Assembly (NCBI GenBank): GCA_902520335.1
Contig: CABYNS010000001.1
Coordinates: 1 to 64,000, forward strand
Direction: 5' to 3'
Source: an uncultured Pelagibacteraceae bacterium
GTDB lineage: Bacteria; Pseudomonadota; Alphaproteobacteria; Pelagibacterales; Pelagibacteraceae
Length of the DNA: 64,000 bases
Under the pieces are notes generated by a model that worked only from the letters and a program-made list of their open reading frames with translations, had not been told where the DNA came from and ran no database searches. This document shows, piece after piece, positions 53,622-63,086 of the stretch (position 1 is its first letter; the number at the start of each line of letters is the position of its first letter). Made by a program: the position numbers and the translations under genes.

Positions 53622-54994
53622 TGGATAAATCAAACGTAACTCAATTGCATCCTAAAGGTGATCAGCAAAAAGAAGAGGCTTCATTAGTAAGCTCTTTGTC
53701 ACCAAGAGAAATTGTCTCTGAATTAGACAGGTTTGTTGTCGGTCAAAATAAAGCTAAAAGAGCAGTTGCTGTTGCCTTACGAAACAGATGGAGAAGACAA
53801 GCTTTAAAAGGCGAAATGAGAAATGAGGTTTTACCTAAAAATATTTTAATGATTGGTCCAACAGGTGTTGGAAAAACAGAAATTTCAAGAAGACTTTCTA
53901 AATTAGCAGAGGCTCCTTTTGTAAAAGTTGAAGCAACTAGATTTACTGAGGTTGGTTATGTGGGAAGAGATGTAGAACAGATTGTCAGAGATTTAATTGA
54001 AATAGCAATTTCAATGGAAAAAGTTAAAAAAAGAAAAGAGGTCTACGCAAAAGCTCAGAAACTAGCTGAAGAAAAAGTATTAGATGCTTTAGTTGGGAAA
54101 AAAGCAAGCACCGCTACAAGAGAAAGCTTTAGAAAAAGACTTAGAGACGGAGATTTAGATAATAATGAGATAGAAATAGCTGTCAGCGAAAGTGGTGGTA
54201 ATAGTACATCATTTGAAATTCCTGGAATGCCTGGTGCTAATGTAGGAATGATTAATATCGGAGAGATGCTTGGAAAGTCTATGGGTAAGCAGGAAAAAAA
54301 GAAAAAAATGACAGTAAAAGAATCTCACGAGATTTTGATAAATGACGAGTCTGATAAATTAATTGAACAAGATAAAATAATTAAAGCTGCAAAGATCTCT
54401 ACAGAAAATAATGGAATAGTTTTCTTAGATGAAATAGACAAAATTTCTGGAAGAACAGACAGGGTTGGTGGAGATGTATCTAGAGAAGGTGTGCAGAGAG
54501 ATTTATTACCTTTAATTGAAGGAACAACAGTTAATACAAAATATGGACCTATAAAAACTGACCATATATTATTTATTGCATCTGGTGCTTTCCAATTGGC
54601 TAAGCCTTCTGATTTACTCCCCGAGTTACAAGGTAGACTACCAATCAGAGTTGAGCTAGAGGCTTTATCAAGTGAGGATTTTAAAAGAATTCTTAAAGAA
54701 CCTGATTTTAGTTTAATTAAACAGTATGTGGCTTTGTTAAAGACTGAGAATGTTGAGCTTGAGTTTACTGAAGATGGAATTGATGCAATCGCTAATATTG
54801 CTTCTGAGGTAAATGCAACTGTTGAGAATATAGGTGCTAGAAGATTACACACAATAATAGAGAAAATTCTTGATGAAATTAGTTTCACTGCAACTGACAG
54901 ATCTGGTGAAAAAATCTCAATAAATAAAGAATATATAAACAAAAATCTTGATAATCTTGTCAAAGATACAGATCTATCAAAATTTATTTTATAA
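53621..54994 (+). CDS. hslU: HslUV protease ATPase subunit HslU
   Basis: A 457-residue AAA+ unfoldase. [34 protein letters not shown] opens the domain, Walker A is [13 protein letters not shown], the intermediate domain spans roughly residues 120-240, Walker B is [10 protein letters not shown], and the GYVGRDVE pore loop is present. The C-terminus ends KFIL, the peptide that inserts into HslV. It is convergent with smr with a 6 bp overlap. Confidence 0.97.
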   Translation: MDKSNVTQLHPKGDQQKEEASLVSSLSPREIVSELDRFVVGQNKAKRAVAVALRNRWRRQALKGEMRNEVLPKNILMIGPTGVGKTEISRRLSKLAEAPFVKVEATRFTEVGYVGRDVEQIVRDLIEIAISMEKVKKRKEVYAKAQKLAEEKVLDALVGKKASTATRESFRKRLRDGDLDNNEIEIAVSESGGNSTSFEIPGMPGANVGMINIGEMLGKSMGKQEKKKKMTVKESHEILINDESDKLIEQDKIIKAAKISTENNGIVFLDEIDKISGRTDRVGGDVSREGVQRDLLPLIEGTTVNTKYGPIKTDHILFIASGAFQLAKPSDLLPELQGRLPIRVELEALSSEDFKRILKEPDFSLIKQYVALLKTENVELEFTEDGIDAIANIASEVNATVENIGARRLHTIIEKILDEISFTATDRSGEKISINKEYINKNLDNLVKDTDLSKFIL

Positions 54995-55402
54995 TTTTTT
55001 TTTTAAAAAGATATAAAAAGCCCCACTGCCACCATCTTCAATTTCGGCATCAGTTATAGTTTTTATTTTTTTCATTAAACTGGAATTATTTTTAATAAAA
55101 TCAGGAACAGAATTTTTTAAAATACCAAATTTCTTTGAAATATATGGGTCTTTATCATTTTGAGAATGAAGTCCTTTACCGGTAACTATTATAACTTTGG
55201 AGACCTTTTGATCAAAACAATCGGTTATAAAACTTTCAACTTTTTTGTTTGCTTCATCAAGTGTGTAACCATGAAGATCTAATGATTTAGTAATATGAAA
55301 TTTATTCTCTTTTTTTTCTAAATCTTTATTTGGTAATCTTTCTTTCTTTTCTAGAAAGTCTTTCCAATCTTTTTTGTCTTTATCTGAAATATTATTGTTC
55401 AA
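54989..55402 (-). CDS. Smr-domain protein
   Basis: A 137-residue protein with an N-terminal charged linker of about 45 residues and a small MutS-related domain: [41 protein letters not shown]. Smr domains are nucleases or nucleic-acid-binding modules; recent work links some to ribosome-collision mRNA cleavage. The position between hslU and the Tim44-like gene is conserved in alphaproteobacteria. Confidence 0.9.
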   Translation of the reverse strand: MNNNISDKDKKDWKDFLEKKERLPNKDLEKKENKFHITKSLDLHGYTLDEANKKVESFITDCFDQKVSKVIIVTGKGLHSQNDKDPYISKKFGILKNSVPDFIKNNSSLMKKIKTITDAEIEDGGSGAFYIFLKKKL

Positions 55403-55999
55403 TTAGGAAAGAGTGTCTACTAACTGCCAATTTGGATTATTAGTACTTGTATCTCTTGAAAATACCCAGGTATCATAAATCTTCTTAATTTTTTCTGGGT
55501 CTCCAGAAACTATTTTTTTATCTTTATCCCTGATACAAGTTATTACTTCACCTACAAATTCGACGGTTACCTGTAAAATTTTTCCTAAAAACTTATGCTC
55601 TTTAATGTTTGCGGAATTTACTCCAATAAAAGTAATTTCTGCAAGATGACCCCTTTTACCTCTTTCTTTAAGCGCAGTGTTAAATTGATCATAAATTTTA
55701 TTGCTTAACAAAGGTTTGCTAGTAGTCAGTTTGTTGTCACTATCACCAAAGTCTGTAATGATCGTTTCGTATGCTATCTTAGCACCCTTTAAGAAGTCTT
55801 TTTTGGCATTTTCATCAAAATCAGTTTTTTTATTTATTTTTATTTCAGGATTTATATTTTTCATAATTTCCTCAAACTGAGGTGAAGCTTTTCCCTCAAA
55901 ACCTGTTCTTTTCCCAAGGATTCCTCTAAGTCTTAAAAAAATGAAACCAGCGATCATTGCTAATAGAATGATATCAATATATCCAAAACCATAATTCAT
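55403..55999 (-). CDS. Tim44-domain (TimA-like) membrane-associated protein
   Basis: A 198-residue protein with one N-terminal membrane helix (about 5-24) and a C-terminal Tim44-like domain (AKKDFLKGAKIAYETIITDFGDSD, ITFIGVNSANIKEHKFLGKILQVTVEFVGEV, WVFSRDTSTNNPNWQLVDT). The mitochondrial relative helps recruit Hsp70 to the import channel; in bacteria the role is unclear but its location beside fxsA and secB is conserved. It is divergent from fxsA and directly upstream of smr. Confidence 0.9.
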   Translation of the reverse strand: MNYGFGYIDIILLAMIAGFIFLRLRGILGKRTGFEGKASPQFEEIMKNINPEIKINKKTDFDENAKKDFLKGAKIAYETIITDFGDSDNKLTTSKPLLSNKIYDQFNTALKERGKRGHLAEITFIGVNSANIKEHKFLGKILQVTVEFVGEVITCIRDKDKKIVSGDPEKIKKIYDTWVFSRDTSTNNPNWQLVDTLS

Positions 56000-56056
56000 A
56001 ATTTAAATTTAATTACTATGTTGATTAATTTCAACTAACAATTACATTAAAGACAA

Positions 56057-56482
56057 ATGAACACAGTACTTTTAGCTGTTATTTTAATCCCAACTGTAGA
56101 AATTTACCTTTTTATAAAGATCGGGTCTCAAATAGGTGCATTCAGCACTATATTCCTGGTATTTTTTACTGCAGTTGTGGGTGTGTACTATGCCAGATAC
56201 GAAGGTATTAACACTCTAAGGTCTGGAATGACTCAAATAATTAAAAATCAAATTCCAGCCCACGAATTAATTTCTGGTGCAGCAATAGCATTTGCGGCTG
56301 TTCTGTTAATAATACCAGGATTTGCAACTGACCTGATTGGGTTCCTTTTAATCATCCCAATAACACGAAGGTTAATATTAGGAAGATTAAAAAAAAAATT
56401 TGAAAATAAAGAGACGAAAAAAAGTAATTTTATTGAGGGAGAATTTGAAGATATAGAAGATGACAATGACAGAAAAATTTAA
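56057..56482 (+). CDS. fxsA: FxsA family membrane protein
   Basis: A 141-residue protein with three to four hydrophobic segments. ILIPTVEIYLFIKIGSQIG and the glycine-rich GFATDLIGFLLIIPITRRLIL are FxsA hallmarks. In E. coli overproduction of FxsA relieves exclusion of phage T7 by the F plasmid; its normal function is not known. It overlaps secB by 23 bp. Confidence 0.9.
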   Translation: MNTVLLAVILIPTVEIYLFIKIGSQIGAFSTIFLVFFTAVVGVYYARYEGINTLRSGMTQIIKNQIPAHELISGAAIAFAAVLLIIPGFATDLIGFLLIIPITRRLILGRLKKKFENKETKKSNFIEGEFEDIEDDNDRKI

Positions 56483-56891
56483 AATTTTAGCAAAATACAT
56501 AAAAGATATGTCTAGTGAAACACCAGATGTTGAAACTTACATATCTGCAGGAAATAACATGGGTAAATATCAATTAGATATCGATATCAAATCAATAGCC
56601 CTTAAAAATAAAATGATCGAGGTAAATATAACATTAAAATTTCAACACAAAGATACTCAAGTTAAAAAATCTCATTTTGAGATTGTTTACGCAGCAGCAG
56701 TAAAAATCGATGAGTCAATTAAAGAAAAAAAAGATCTTGAAAAAATTGTTCTATGTGACGTACCTAATTCAGTTTATCCAGATTTAGAAAAATCATTTTT
56801 GGATATGATGCATAATTCTGGATATCCTAATATCAAACTAGAAAAAAAAATTGATTTTACAAAACTTTATTTAGAAAGATTTAATCAATAA
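56460..56891 (+). CDS. secB: protein-export chaperone SecB
   Basis: A 143-residue chaperone: YIKDMSSETPDVETYI, VNITLKFQHKD, HFEIVYAAAVKID and the terminal LCDVPNSVYPDLEKSFLDMMHNSGYPNIKLEKKIDFTKLY, which corresponds to the PxxLFPYAR region in altered form. SecB keeps preproteins unfolded for SecA. Start ATG at 56460 or at 56466 two codons later. It is convergent with dnaQ (7 bp overlap). Confidence 0.92.
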   Translation: MTMTEKFKILAKYIKDMSSETPDVETYISAGNNMGKYQLDIDIKSIALKNKMIEVNITLKFQHKDTQVKKSHFEIVYAAAVKIDESIKEKKDLEKIVLCDVPNSVYPDLEKSFLDMMHNSGYPNIKLEKKIDFTKLYLERFNQ

Positions 56892-57547
56892 AAGTTTTTT
56901 TTAAGAGAAGTCTTAAGGTAAATTTGATGATTTTTGAGCTCCTCAGGAGACGGTTTGATAACCTTTGTAGAATAGATAACTTTTTCAGTACTTAATTTTG
57001 AAACTTCTTCCTCTTTATTTTTAAAATCTAAAGTTGGTTCTTTTTGATCTATCAAATTTATATAAACTTTAGCTAGCAAATCACAGTCGATAAGCGCAGT
57101 ATGTTGGACTCTTTTAGAATTATCTATCCTATACCTTTTACATAAAGCATCCAAACTAATTTGGGAGCCTGGAAATTTGTTTCTAGCTAATGATAAAGTG
57201 TCTACTATCTCATTATCAATATTTTCTTTTCCAAGAATTTTAAGTTCATTATTTAAATGAGATAAATCAAATTCTGCATTATGAATTATCAATCTTTTAT
57301 TTTTAATAAATTTGAGAAAATCATCAGCTATTTCTCCAAATTTCATTTTATCAGATAAAAAACTATCTGAGTATCCGTGTACTTCAAAAGCTTTTTCAGA
57401 AACTTTTCTTTCTGGATTTAAGTAGCAGTGAAACTTATTTTTTGTTGGTATTAAATTATCTAATTCAATACATCCGATTTCTACAATCCTGTGTCCCTCT
57501 TTTACTGAAATACCAGTTGTTTCTGTGTCTAAAACAATCTCCTTCAT
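56885..57547 (-). CDS. dnaQ: DNA polymerase III epsilon subunit (proofreading exonuclease)
   Basis: A 220-residue DEDDh exonuclease. ExoI is EIVLDTETTGIS (Asp7, Glu9), ExoII is HNAEFDLSHLNNEL, and the HxAxxD motif is QHTALIDCDLLAKVY. The C-terminal region of about 40 residues is the polymerase-binding tail. It overlaps coaE by 4 bp, in the origin-proximal gene order found in many alphaproteobacteria. Confidence 0.94.
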   Translation of the reverse strand: MKEIVLDTETTGISVKEGHRIVEIGCIELDNLIPTKNKFHCYLNPERKVSEKAFEVHGYSDSFLSDKMKFGEIADDFLKFIKNKRLIIHNAEFDLSHLNNELKILGKENIDNEIVDTLSLARNKFPGSQISLDALCKRYRIDNSKRVQHTALIDCDLLAKVYINLIDQKEPTLDFKNKEEEVSKLSTEKVIYSTKVIKPSPEELKNHQIYLKTSLKKNFY

Positions 57548-58113
57548 ATTAAATTTTCTATAATCTCTTTTACTCTTATTTTAACAGAATTTTTCTTAAA
57601 ATTGTTCTTTATTATAAATTGAGACTTCTTTCTTTTAAAATCAAGTGAAAGTTGAATCTTTTGAAAATTACTTAGTATTTTCATGTTAAAATTTTTCCTT
57701 TTCTTTAGTCTTTTTAAAATTTCTGATTTCTTAGACTCAACAAAAATCAATACATCATTTTTTTTATTAATCTTATTCTCCAATAAAAGAGGAATATCTA
57801 AGATTACAATTTTCTTATTTTTGTTTTTTTTTAAAAAATTATTCATTTTTTTTCTAACTTCATAATGAACTATTTTAATAATTTTTTTTAAATTTCTCTT
57901 GTTGGAAAGAATTGCATCAATAATTTCATTTTTTTTAATCGGAAAAGAATCGAAATGAAACGGAAGTTCTTTTTTTAATTTTTGAAAAACTTTTTTGTTT
58001 TCTTTATAGATTTTTGCAACTTCTAAATCAGCATTAAATACAGGAAAACCAAAACATTTGGCTATATAAGATTTGCCAGATCCTATATCTCCTAAAATAC
58101 CTATTCTTTTCAT
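57544..58113 (-). CDS. coaE: dephospho-CoA kinase
   Basis: A 189-residue P-loop kinase: GILGDIGSGKSYIAKCF (Walker A), FNADLEVAKIYKEN with the conserved Asp, KKIVILDIPLLLENK and the lid region KSEILKRLKKR. It makes CoA from dephospho-CoA. The protein is extremely Lys-rich, with long A/T runs in the gene. Overlaps aroE by 4 bp. Confidence 0.94.
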   Translation of the reverse strand: MKRIGILGDIGSGKSYIAKCFGFPVFNADLEVAKIYKENKKVFQKLKKELPFHFDSFPIKKNEIIDAILSNKRNLKKIIKIVHYEVRKKMNNFLKKNKNKKIVILDIPLLLENKINKKNDVLIFVESKKSEILKRLKKRKNFNMKILSNFQKIQLSLDFKRKKSQFIIKNNFKKNSVKIRVKEIIENLI

Positions 58114-58904
58114 AAATCTAAAAAATTCTTTAATTCATCATCAATTTTTGGTTTAACTTTATGCCATAGTTTAAATGCCTCAAAAGCCTGATAAATAAAC
58201 ATCATTTTACCATTAGAAACCTTACAGCCTAAGCTTTTTCCAGTTTTTAAAAAATTAGTCTCTTTTGGATTATAAATAACATCATAAAATAGCTTTTCTT
58301 TATTTTTATTTTTAAGATTTAAACCTATTTCATCTTCTTTACTTAGCCCCAAACTGGTAGCATTAATAATCATGTCAAATTCTGCTTGATCTCCCCAGTC
58401 AACTAAACCGATGTTTGAAAAATTTTTCTTTAAATCTTCAGCTTTTTCTTTTGTTCTATTGCTTACTGATATTTTAGAAACACCCAATTTTTCTAAAGCA
58501 TAAATTATAGAAGGCACTACACCTCCAGCTCCTAAAATAAATATTGATTTATTGTTTAAATCAAATTGAGTATCTTCTAGACTTAATTCAAAACCTTTAA
58601 TATCAGTGTTGTGACCTACTAATTTTTTATCATGCATATAAATGGTATTAACAGATTGAGTAATCTGAGCTTCTTTACTAAGCGTATCTAAAAAAGGAAT
58701 GACATCGGTTTTAAAAGGAACAGTAACGTTTATTCCATCTAATTTATTATCCTTAATTTCATTAATAATCCCTTGAATTTCGCTCTTATCTGTTTTTCTT
58801 CTTTCATAATTTGCATCAATGTTATTTTTTTTAAACCAATAGTTATGTAATTTAGGTGAAAGTGAATGTTCGATAGGATTTCCAATTACAAGATATTTTT
58901 TCAT
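58110..58904 (-). CDS. aroE: shikimate dehydrogenase
   Basis: A 264-residue enzyme: VIGNPIEHSLSPKLHNYWF, GINVTVPFKTDVIPFLD with the catalytic Lys, HNTDIKGF with the catalytic Asp, the nucleotide motif ILGAGGVVPSI and DMIINATSLGL. It reduces 3-dehydroshikimate with NADPH. It lies between maf and coaE with 4 bp overlaps on both sides. Confidence 0.96.
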   Translation of the reverse strand: MKKYLVIGNPIEHSLSPKLHNYWFKKNNIDANYERRKTDKSEIQGIINEIKDNKLDGINVTVPFKTDVIPFLDTLSKEAQITQSVNTIYMHDKKLVGHNTDIKGFELSLEDTQFDLNNKSIFILGAGGVVPSIIYALEKLGVSKISVSNRTKEKAEDLKKNFSNIGLVDWGDQAEFDMIINATSLGLSKEDEIGLNLKNKNKEKLFYDVIYNPKETNFLKTGKSLGCKVSNGKMMFIYQAFEAFKLWHKVKPKIDDELKNFLDL

Positions 58905-59485
58905 TTATAATTATCTAAATATTTTTTAATTTTTTCAATCGGGAGTCCCATTATTGTATTTTTATTTCCGTCGATACTTGAGAATAAATCTTTTCCCTCG
59001 CCTTCTATTTGATAAACATTATAAGCATATAAAGCCTCATCAGAAATTTTAGCTAAGTAATTTTTAAGCTCATCATCTTTCATTTTTTTCATTGTCAAAG
59101 TTGCCCTATCTGTATGATTCCATACCATAGATCCATTTTTAGAGATACATACTGAACTAATTAAATAATGTTTTTTGCCATTAAGTTTTCTTAAAATTTC
59201 TAAAGCTTCTTCTCTATTGTCCGGTTTTGATATTAGTTCTCCGTTCAAATCGATGACACTATCAGCGCCTAAAACTAAATTATCACTATATTTCCCGCTT
59301 ATCTTGTTGGCTTTTAATTCAGCTAAATTTTTGGATATTATCTCTGGTGAAGCTTCTTCTTTTAATAAACTTGATTTTACAACATCTTCATCAACATTTG
59401 ATGGTCTAACTTCATTCAAAATATTGTATTCATCAAGAATTTTCTTTCTAACTTTGCTTTGAGAAGCAAGAATAATTTTAAGCAT
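58901..59485 (-). CDS. maf: Maf-like nucleotide pyrophosphatase
   Basis: A 194-residue protein with ILASQSKVRKKILDE (the SxxR motif), LVLGADSVIDLNGELISKP, the central KxxDxxRA replaced by REEALEILRKLNGKKHYLISSV and QIEGEGKDLFSSIDGNKNTIMGLPI. Maf proteins hydrolyse modified or canonical nucleoside triphosphates. Overlaps ppsR by 8 bp and aroE by 4 bp. Confidence 0.92.
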   Translation of the reverse strand: MLKIILASQSKVRKKILDEYNILNEVRPSNVDEDVVKSSLLKEEASPEIISKNLAELKANKISGKYSDNLVLGADSVIDLNGELISKPDNREEALEILRKLNGKKHYLISSVCISKNGSMVWNHTDRATLTMKKMKDDELKNYLAKISDEALYAYNVYQIEGEGKDLFSSIDGNKNTIMGLPIEKIKKYLDNYK

Positions 59486-60302
59486 TTTCTTTAAAAATTT
59501 CGTATATTTTAATTACTGAAGCTGCCGTTTCTTCTACAGATTTTCTAGTTACATCAATTGATGGCCATTTATATTTTTTAAAGGTATTTTTTGCCATGTC
59601 CACTTCCTTTTTTATCTGTTCTAAATCAGTGTAAAGTTTATTGGTATTTTCCTTAAGAGAGTTCATTCTGTTTTTTCTTATTTCTACTAACCTTTCTGGT
59701 TCGGTGTTTAATCCCACAACACATGAAATTTTTGGATTTTTTTTTAAAATCTCTGGAATAGAATCTTCTGTTATTAAGGGAATGTTGGATGTCTTTAGAC
59801 CTTTATTTGCTAAAAAAACAGCTGTAGGAGTTTTGCTTGTTCTACTAACTCCTAATAAAATTACATCAGATTGTTTTATTTCTTTTACAAGATTGCCGTC
59901 ATCATGATTCATTGTAAATTGAATCGCCTCAATTCTTTTATAGTAGTCTTCATCCAGAGCATATTGACCACTTGGTTGGTGTGAGGCTTTTTGGTTTAAA
60001 AGTTTAGAAAAACTTAATATTAGATCACCCAACACTCCAAAGCATGGAATTTTTTTCATATCACTATTTTTGGCAAGATATTTTGCTAAGCTACTGTCGA
60101 CAATGGAATATAAAATTATGGAATTTTTTTCTTGCTCTGCGTTTTCTAAAATTTTTAGTATCTGATTTTCTGTCCTAGTAAAGGAATAAGTGTGTACTTT
60201 GTAATTTATATTTTTAAATTGAGCTTTAATAGCTATAAAAATACGATCCAAAGTTTCACCAGTTGCATCTGATATTAAATAAATTTGGTATAAATTACTC
60301 AT
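59478..60302 (-). CDS. ppsR: pyruvate,phosphate/water dikinase regulatory protein
   Basis: A 274-residue DUF299 kinase/phosphotransferase: IYLISDATGETLDRIF, HQPSGQYALDEDYYKRIEAIQFTMNHDDG and the P-loop GVSRTSKTPTAVFLANKG. It reversibly phosphorylates a Thr of the dikinase PpdK or PpsA. It is the first gene left of the origin candidate, in the conserved place next to hemE across the origin gap. Confidence 0.93.
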   Translation of the reverse strand: MSNLYQIYLISDATGETLDRIFIAIKAQFKNINYKVHTYSFTRTENQILKILENAEQEKNSIILYSIVDSSLAKYLAKNSDMKKIPCFGVLGDLILSFSKLLNQKASHQPSGQYALDEDYYKRIEAIQFTMNHDDGNLVKEIKQSDVILLGVSRTSKTPTAVFLANKGLKTSNIPLITEDSIPEILKKNPKISCVVGLNTEPERLVEIRKNRMNSLKENTNKLYTDLEQIKKEVDMAKNTFKKYKWPSIDVTRKSVEETAASVIKIYEIFKENA

Positions 60303-60584
60303 GTATAAAATGTGTATAAATTTGTATTATATTTATCATATTGGATATTTTTCATAATTTTAAATTTACGCTGTAAAACAATACTTTTATTAACAATATC
60401 AAACATGTTAAAATCTTTAATGGTTATTTAATGTATTTAGTTAATAAGCTTCAATTTTGCGTATATATTTAATAAAATTTAAGACTTAAATGTTAATAAA
60501 TTGTTTATAAAATGTTCACTAAATTTAATCATCAATATTCACAGACTATACTAATATTACTACTAATTATATTTAATTATTAAT
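60303..60584. other. candidate chromosomal origin of replication (oriC), AT-rich divergent gap between ppsR and hemE
   Basis: A 282 bp gap without a gene, very rich in A and T even for this genome. It holds one perfect DnaA-box match, TGTGTATAA (60311-60319). Three one-mismatch boxes are TGTTAATAA (60491-60499), TGTTTATAA (60502-60510) and ATATTCACA (60535-60543). The flanking order (rho, hemJ, hemH, hemE on one side; ppsR, maf, aroE, coaE, dnaQ on the other, transcribed away from the gap) matches the hemE-linked origins of Caulobacter and Rickettsia. It also must hold the promoters of ppsR and hemE. Confidence 0.6.
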
Positions 60585-61586
60585 ATGTCTCCAATTGAAG
60601 AAGTAATAATAAATAAAAAAAGTGATATTAATCCGATTTGGATTATGAGACAAGCTGGAAGGTATTTACCTGAGTTTAGAGAAATAAGAAAACAAAATCC
60701 AGATTTTATCAAACTTTGTCTCAATGAAAAATTATCTAGTGAAATTACTTTGCAACCCTTAAAAAGATTTAATTTAGATGCAGCAATAATTTTCTCTGAT
60801 ATTTTAATGTTACCATACGGTTTAAATCAAAATGTTGAATTTAAAAAAAATATAGGTCCATTACTCGGCAATCTTGATTTAGAAAAAATATCTAATGTAG
60901 AAGAAGTTGACTTCGTTGAAAAACTTTCAGCTGTTTATAAATTAATTGAATTAGTTAGTAATTCGCAACACACTAAAAACAAAACTACCATAGGTTTTAT
61001 AGGAGCACCTTGGACTTTATTGGTATATATGTTAAATAAAAAATCGCCAAAATTAAATTTAAATGATAATTTTTATGAAGATAAATATTTAATTGATAAA
61101 GTTTTAAAAATTTTAGACAAATTTTTAAAAATACATATTAAAAATCAAATTGATAGTGGAGCTCAAATAATTCAAATTTTTGATAGTTGGGCCGGGTTAT
61201 TAAAAGAAAAAGATTTATCTTATTATATATATAATCCTACATTAAGTTTGGTTAATTATGTTAAATCGTTAAACGTGCCTGTTATTTGTTTCCCGAGAGG
61301 AATAAAAAATTATAAAGATTATTGTGAAATCGTTAAACCAGATACAATTTGTATTGACTATGAGGTTGATCCAATAAAGATTAATAAAGAAATTAAAATT
61401 CCTGTGCAAGGCGGGATGGATCCAAAAGTTTTACTTTCTGATAAAGAAAACTTAAAAAAGGAGGCAATAAAATATTTGGATATATTTAAAGATCACCCAT
61501 ATATATTTAATTTAGGACATGGTATTTTGCCAGAAACAGATCCAAATATGATGGATTATTTGGTGAAAACTGTGAAAGATTATTAA
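60585..61586 (+). CDS. hemE: uroporphyrinogen decarboxylase
   Basis: A 333-residue enzyme with WIMRQAGRYLPEFREIR at residues 21-37, the AIIFSDILMLPYGLN segment with the catalytic Asp, GFIGAPWTLLVYML and FNLGHGILPETDPN at the end. It decarboxylates uroporphyrinogen III to coproporphyrinogen III. It shares one base with hemH. It is the first gene right of the origin candidate. Confidence 0.97.
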   Translation: MSPIEEVIINKKSDINPIWIMRQAGRYLPEFREIRKQNPDFIKLCLNEKLSSEITLQPLKRFNLDAAIIFSDILMLPYGLNQNVEFKKNIGPLLGNLDLEKISNVEEVDFVEKLSAVYKLIELVSNSQHTKNKTTIGFIGAPWTLLVYMLNKKSPKLNLNDNFYEDKYLIDKVLKILDKFLKIHIKNQIDSGAQIIQIFDSWAGLLKEKDLSYYIYNPTLSLVNYVKSLNVPVICFPRGIKNYKDYCEIVKPDTICIDYEVDPIKINKEIKIPVQGGMDPKVLLSDKENLKKEAIKYLDIFKDHPYIFNLGHGILPETDPNMMDYLVKTVKDY

Positions 61587-62584
61587 TGAAAAACAAAAAT
61601 GAACACCCGCCAATAAATTTTGGCAAAACTGGAGTTTTAATAATAAATTTGGGAACGCCCGACTCAACAAGTTGGCTAGATATTAGAAAATATCTTAAAG
61701 AATTTTTATCGGACAGAAGAGTGATTGAAGTTAGCCCGATAATTTGGCAGTTTATCTTAAATGTTTTTATATTAACTTTTCGACCCTCTAAAACAGCAAA
61801 AGCTTACAAAGAAATTTGGATGAAAGATAAAAATATTTCACCACTTTTGCATTATACCCAAAAACAAGCGGAGAAACTTTCAAGCATAATATCAGAAAAA
61901 AACTTGATAATAGATTACGCAATGAGATATGGAAATCCAAGCATAAGAAGTAAAATTGCAACTCTTCATGAGATGGGTTGTGAAAATTTAATAATTCTCC
62001 CGCTTTATCCTCAATATGCAGCAGCAACTACCGCAACCGTCTGTGATGAAGTATACAGAACTCTTATGAAAATGAGATGGCAACCTTCACTAAAAATAGT
62101 GCCACATTATGAATCTGACCCTTTATACATAGAGGCGCTTGTAAACTCTTTGAATAAGAAAATTAAAGAAATCAATTGGAAGCCAGATTTAATATTGGCT
62201 TCTTATCATGGAATACCACAAAAATATTTTGATAAAGGTGACCCTTATCATTGCTATTGTCATAAAACAACGAGACTGATATCAGAAAAATTTACTTCAG
62301 TTGAGATCAAGACAACATTCCAGTCTAGATTTGGCCCTGAGAAGTGGCTTCAACCTTACACAGACAAAACTTTAGAAAGTTTACCTAAAGAGGGTAAAAA
62401 AAATGTTTTAGCTATATGTCCAGGATTTTCCTCAGATTGTGTAGAAACTTTAGAAGAAATACAAATTCAAGGAAAAGAGAGTTTTTTAGAATCTGGTGGA
62501 GAAAATTTTGATATGGTGCCATGTTTGAATGATAATGAGGATCACATAATTCTATTAAAATCTCTAATTCAAAAAAATATCTAA
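61586..62584 (+). CDS. hemH: ferrochelatase
   Basis: A 332-residue enzyme: GVLIINLGTPDS, FLSDRRVIEVSP, the catalytic His in LILASYHGIPQKYFDKGDPYHCYC, FQSRFGPEKWLQPYTDKTL and the conserved Glu in SDCVETLEEI. It inserts ferrous iron into protoporphyrin IX. It lies between hemE and hemJ. Confidence 0.97.
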   Translation: MKNKNEHPPINFGKTGVLIINLGTPDSTSWLDIRKYLKEFLSDRRVIEVSPIIWQFILNVFILTFRPSKTAKAYKEIWMKDKNISPLLHYTQKQAEKLSSIISEKNLIIDYAMRYGNPSIRSKIATLHEMGCENLIILPLYPQYAAATTATVCDEVYRTLMKMRWQPSLKIVPHYESDPLYIEALVNSLNKKIKEINWKPDLILASYHGIPQKYFDKGDPYHCYCHKTTRLISEKFTSVEIKTTFQSRFGPEKWLQPYTDKTLESLPKEGKKNVLAICPGFSSDCVETLEEIQIQGKESFLESGGENFDMVPCLNDNEDHIILLKSLIQKNI

Positions 62585-62587
62585 TTA

Positions 62588-63022
62588 ATGAATATTTACT
62601 TACTTTTAAAATCGTTACATTTAATATCAGTTATTTCTTGGATGGCTGGATTGTTATATCTTCCAAGAATTTTTGTTTACCATTCTCAAAACAATACTCA
62701 GCCAATTATATCAGATGTATTCAAGGTAATGGAAAGAAAACTATTTTTTTATATCATGACACCAGCGATGGTATTATCTTGGCTATTTGGTTTATTATTA
62801 ATCCATGAAATAGGATTTCAACAACTTGGACAAACCTGGATGATTTTGAAATTGATATTTGTCGTTATTTTAACAATTTATCATTTTTATCTTGGTCGAA
62901 TTTTAGGACAGTTTAAATTAGACGTTAATACACATTCACATAAATTTTATAGATTTATAAATGAAATACCGACATTGTTGCTTATTTTAATCATATTTGT
63001 TGTGATTTTTAAGCCTATCTAG
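62588..63022 (+). CDS. hemJ: protoporphyrinogen IX oxidase HemJ
   Basis: A 144-residue membrane protein with four helices and the HemJ features KSLHLISVISWMAGLLYLPRIFVYH (containing the conserved His) and WMILKLIFVVILTIYHFYLG (containing the conserved Lys). HemJ replaces HemG/HemY in most alphaproteobacteria. It completes a hemE-hemH-hemJ operon 3 bp after hemH. Confidence 0.92.
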   Translation: MNIYLLLKSLHLISVISWMAGLLYLPRIFVYHSQNNTQPIISDVFKVMERKLFFYIMTPAMVLSWLFGLLLIHEIGFQQLGQTWMILKLIFVVILTIYHFYLGRILGQFKLDVNTHSHKFYRFINEIPTLLLILIIFVVIFKPI

Positions 63023-63086
63023 GGTTGAATATTTACAAATAGCATATATATTCGTTCTATTATTAAGTCCTTAATAATTTTTAATC

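Noticed and set aside
54325-54963. Long open frame antisense to hslU (212 codons)
   Set aside because: hslU is unambiguous on the other strand, and the antisense product is Ser/Ile-rich with no recognisable motif.
60466-60484. CtrA-like box (TTAA-N6-TTAA) in the origin candidate
   Set aside because: The spacing is 6 rather than 7 and TTAA is very common in this AT-rich gap.
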